Positions 61,139 through 64,000 of a stretch of 64,000 nucleotides of DNA are shown here, piece after piece. The notes beneath the pieces are model-generated. The model made no database searches and was not told the DNA's origin. It saw only the letters and a list, made by a program, of their open reading frames with translations. Position numbers and translations under genes: made by a program. Source of the stretch: Fimenecus sp045545735 (GTDB taxonomy: Bacteria; Bacillota; Clostridia; Oscillospirales; Acutalibacteraceae); NCBI GenBank assembly GCA_045545735.1, contig JAZQBM010000010.1, positions 124,001-188,000 of the forward strand, written 5' to 3'. Every line of letters begins with the position of its first letter. Position 1 is the first letter of the stretch.

Positions 61139-64000
61139 CACAAGAGTAGCAGAACTTATAAATGAAAATAATTTTGTAAGTATTCTTAAAAATGAACTTT
61201 ACGCTCTTATTGATGAAGAGTTGGCAAAGGACACAGAAATGGATTGTGACCTTATTGATGAGCTTGTAAACGCTATTGAAGCATTAGAACAATGCGAAAA
61301 CGAAAATCCCGCAGTAATACTCCCCTTAATCTTCGCAGATGGCACAATCCTTTCAAAACGAATCCGCAATAAAGTAAACGGTAAAAAGACACTTATACGA
61401 ATTACTGCACTGGCAGCCGCTTTTGCACTTATTCTTTCAGGTGCAAATCATATTCCCGCTTCTGACGGCAAGAGCGTTCTTGTTTATGCCGTTGATGAAA
61501 TATTAGAGGGAATTGGTAATTTCTTTGGCATTGAAGCTCTTCGTGAAAAGGAAGCAAATCAGTCAACACCTGAAATTGAAGAAACCACAACAACTCCTGA
61601 AGAAGAAATAGTAGAGCAGAATAAAGAGCCAACTGCTACTGCACCTGAAATTGTCAGCATTGGACTTATAACTTACGGTAATTTCAAATCTTCTTACCTT
61701 TGGAAAGAAGAACTTGACCTTGCAGGACTTAAGGTTGTTGCAATTTATTCAGATGATAGCCGTGAAGAAATCTCAATAGATGATTGTGAGGTTTCAGGCT
61801 TTAATCCACTTAAAATTGGTGAACAGACCATATCTGTCAAATATAGTGGACTTGTTACCACATTCAAGGTTACGGTTTCAAGAACTGAACAGAATAACGA
61901 GGCTACAAGAACAATCACCGATATTGAAATCAAAGTAAAAGCGGAAGAAATTATCGTGCCGGATGGCACTGAAAACCCTGCCTATTACGAAAAATTAGAA
62001 TATCGTTACGCATATTCTGACGGCACATTCTCACCTTGGGTAGTTTGCAAGGATGCAGAAATGATTTCCGAATATGACCCTTGGCTTTTTGATGTTCCTC
62101 AAGCACTTACATATCGCACACCTGAGGGTTGGGAATTTACTGTAAATGTTATTGTTTATAATGCCATTGAGACTGTTCCTGATGATAATATTCTTAATAT
62201 AAGCCGTCTTGAGATTACAGAAATACCTGACACTTTGAAATACTACCCCACAAACCTTTATAGATGTTATACTTATGTAGGTGAAGAAATCGACCTTTCA
62301 CAGTTTGAAATTAAGGTTTTCTATAAAGTTGGTTCTTTCGAATATAAAACACTTGAAAACAGCAATATTCAGGTTTTCGGTACAACAACAACTGAAAGAC
62401 CATCTTCAAGCAAGGGCTACACAATCACCTTTGCCTATGGTGAAGCAACAGTTGATTTTCACTATGATGTTCTTATTGAGCCTGAAATACAATCAATTTC
62501 CATAGATAATAACCGTTGGGATTTTTACTACATAAATAACGCACCTAAAGAATACAATGCAGAAAAGCTTGTTACCGCAACTATGACAGATTCAAGTGAA
62601 AAAATCTATCTTGATGTTGAGGTTAAAGGCTATGACCCCAATAAGCTTGGCTTTATTGAGTTAGAAGTCTATTATAACGGTGAAAAGATTTTTGATTATA
62701 TTGGTGGATTTATTTATGGTGACACAGGCTTTGCAGTTGCAGAAAGACCTGTTACGGAATATGCTTGCTTTACAGATGAGCTTAATTACACACCATATCT
62801 TATTGCTTACAAGTGCACAGGTAACGGTAATTTTGAAACCTATGCAGATATTAAATATGAACTTGATGACAATCCTGTAAATGACTACAGTCAATACATT
62901 TCAAGCGGTACTGCGGGCAAATTGAGAGCTATGGGCATTACAAGCTTTAGTGTAAGATGTTTTGACTCTTCGATTGTTGAATATAAAATCAGTACAGACC
63001 AAAAAATAACAGAATTCGGCACACATACCGCAGAGCTTTATGTTTATAATGTCAAAACTAACGGTAACGATTGGTCTTACAAAAGAGATGTTATTTCGCA
63101 AGACCTTACATATACAATAACTGTAAAAGAAAAGCCTGTCCGTTACATAATGGATGCACCTGACAACATAAAAATTCATATTCAGGATATTTATTCTGAA
63201 TTTTATGACAAGCTTCATGTGTATGCAGTTTATGAAGATGGCAGAAAAGAAGAAATCTTCGATTATGCAGTTGCAAGATATTCACCTGCAAGGGAAACTA
63301 CCTCTGAAAAATTAAGCATTTGGGTGCGTTATCCTACAGGTGGCTCTTTCAGTAAAGATGTTTATGTTTACAGTGACGGTTACGAGGATTCCTTCTATGT
63401 AACATTAAGGGATAATAACTATGTAACACAAAACTACTACAGCATAGGTTTAGAAAACCCTAATGTTTATATTACATTCGCATCTGCTATGCAAGAAGAC
63501 ATTGACTCATTCTACACAATAACTGACAACAAAGGAAGACAATGGGATATTGAAGGTTGGGACACCTCAACCGTAGGTGAAAAAGAAGCAATAATCACAT
63601 ATCACAGTTCTATTGGTGATTATAAAATAGCATATAAATATATTGTTATTCCTGAATACTATAAACCTTCTTGCGAAATTGTTTTCAATGACGAAAACTA
63701 TATTTATGATGTGAGAAACGGACTTGTTAAGGATACTTATAAAGTGATTTATACAGATAAAATCGGCAGAACTCACGAAATGACTGATTATCTTATCTAT
63801 TACGAAGAAAACCGCAATATGCCAAAAACAGTTTCTATCAAAAATCCTTATACTAATTACACAGAAAAATATGATATTAAGCTTGACAGAATTGTGGGCA
63901 AATTTGAAAATCCTCAGGTATCAAAACTCGAAGACGGAAATTACAAAGTAACCATAGATTGTCCGTATCCACCTGAAAACGGAACAATGATTTATAAAAT
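61131..64000 (+). CDS. Long single-pass membrane protein with Ig-like ectodomain, likely anti-sigma/sensor (partial)
   Basis: The frame is open from the ATG at 61131 to the end of the window, at least 956 residues, with no stop. Residues 1-86 are cytosolic, helical and acidic; 87-103 form one membrane helix (IRITALAAAFALILSGA); then a Thr/Glu-rich linker (about 146-170) and an ectodomain. Residues 174-250 look like a bacterial Ig-like (Big_3 type) domain (LAGLKVVAIYSDDSREEIS, LKIGEQTISVKYSG), and several weaker beta-rich units follow, rich in Tyr, Asp and Glu. AAAGGGGG precedes the start, which lies in the sigma gene stop. Gene order and topology suggest an anti-sigma factor with an outside sensor, as in RsgI-type proteins, but the cytosolic part shows no zinc-binding anti-sigma motif. 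Confidence 0.8.
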   Translation, partial: MTDTRVAELINENNFVSILKNELYALIDEELAKDTEMDCDLIDELVNAIEALEQCENENPAVILPLIFADGTILSKRIRNKVNGKKTLIRITALAAAFALILSGANHIPASDGKSVLVYAVDEILEGIGNFFGIEALREKEANQSTPEIEETTTTPEEEIVEQNKEPTATAPEIVSIGLITYGNFKSSYLWKEELDLAGLKVVAIYSDDSREEISIDDCEVSGFNPLKIGEQTISVKYSGLVTTFKVTVSRTEQNNEATRTITDIEIKVKAEEIIVPDGTENPAYYEKLEYRYAYSDGTFSPWVVCKDAEMISEYDPWLFDVPQALTYRTPEGWEFTVNVIVYNAIETVPDDNILNISRLEITEIPDTLKYYPTNLYRCYTYVGEEIDLSQFEIKVFYKVGSFEYKTLENSNIQVFGTTTTERPSSSKGYTITFAYGEATVDFHYDVLIEPEIQSISIDNNRWDFYYINNAPKEYNAEKLVTATMTDSSEKIYLDVEVKGYDPNKLGFIELEVYYNGEKIFDYIGGFIYGDTGFAVAERPVTEYACFTDELNYTPYLIAYKCTGNGNFETYADIKYELDDNPVNDYSQYISSGTAGKLRAMGITSFSVRCFDSSIVEYKISTDQKITEFGTHTAELYVYNVKTNGNDWSYKRDVISQDLTYTITVKEKPVRYIMDAPDNIKIHIQDIYSEFYDKLHVYAVYEDGRKEEIFDYAVARYSPARETTSEKLSIWVRYPTGGSFSKDVYVYSDGYEDSFYVTLRDNNYVTQNYYSIGLENPNVYITFASAMQEDIDSFYTITDNKGRQWDIEGWDTSTVGEKEAIITYHSSIGDYKIAYKYIVIPEYYKPSCEIVFNDENYIYDVRNGLVKDTYKVIYTDKIGRTHEMTDYLIYYEENRNMPKTVSIKNPYTNYTEKYDIKLDRIVGKFENPQVSKLEDGNYKVTIDCPYPPENGTMIYK

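Overview
This AT-rich 64 kb stretch reads as a chromosome segment of a spore-forming, low-GC Firmicute, most likely a gut member of the Clostridia (Oscillospirales-like). The evidence is a tripartite GerA/GerB/GerC spore germination operon, Mini-III RNase, YitT and DUF421/DUF4363 proteins, strong GGAGG ribosome binding sites, TTGACA-N17-TATAAT promoters, and many glycoside-degrading genes without an outer-membrane type system. I saw no tRNA, rRNA, CRISPR array, insertion sequence or prophage. The DNA is densely coded; only one gap (1102-1664) exceeds 300 bases.

Layout. 1-758: end of an ECF transporter S component coupled to a TatD-associated radical SAM gene. 859-1211: a lone 80-residue membrane protein behind a promoter studded with LexA-box-like sites. 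1665-8561: a plus-strand housekeeping run (obg, mrnC, yitT, lepA, a YbaK-type tRNA deacylase, hemW, a metallophosphatase), followed by metA on its own promoter. 9751-16605: a minus-strand run (ymfF, ymfH, lgt, folD, copA). 16820-22110: a radical SAM protein, an SPFH protein, DUF1015 and a peptide-type binding lipoprotein. 22251-29992: rmuC, a cytosolic GH3 enzyme and three tandem FemX-like ligases. 30030-35490: two membrane proteins and a GntR/ABC transporter operon of YtrA type.

35654-48947 is a carbohydrate region: a membrane-anchored GH51-like protein that seems to have lost its nucleophile, a GH38 alpha-mannosidase with a GPH-type symporter and a zinc-ribbon membrane protein, nagB, and an opposing operon of phosphoglucomutase, a NifU-C-like mini-protein and a second GH38 enzyme. 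Together these suggest uptake and cytosolic breakdown of mannosides and N-acetylglucosamine-containing glycans. 49139-56216 holds a dCache-GGDEF-EAL c-di-GMP enzyme, the germination operon, and DUF421/DUF4363. 56217-58411 is an operon of a ROK kinase and a cytosolic sialidase-fold protein. 58698-64000 has a membrane-anchored parvulin, then a sigma-70 family factor overlapping a very long single-pass membrane protein with an Ig-like ectodomain that runs off the end of the window.

The best candidates for something undescribed are the SOS-type small membrane protein (859-1211), the sigma factor/giant ectodomain pair (60587-64000), the degenerate GH51 surface protein (35654-37882), and a 70-bp intergenic repeat present twice in inverted orientation. 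All functional calls rest on motif recognition by eye, with no database search.
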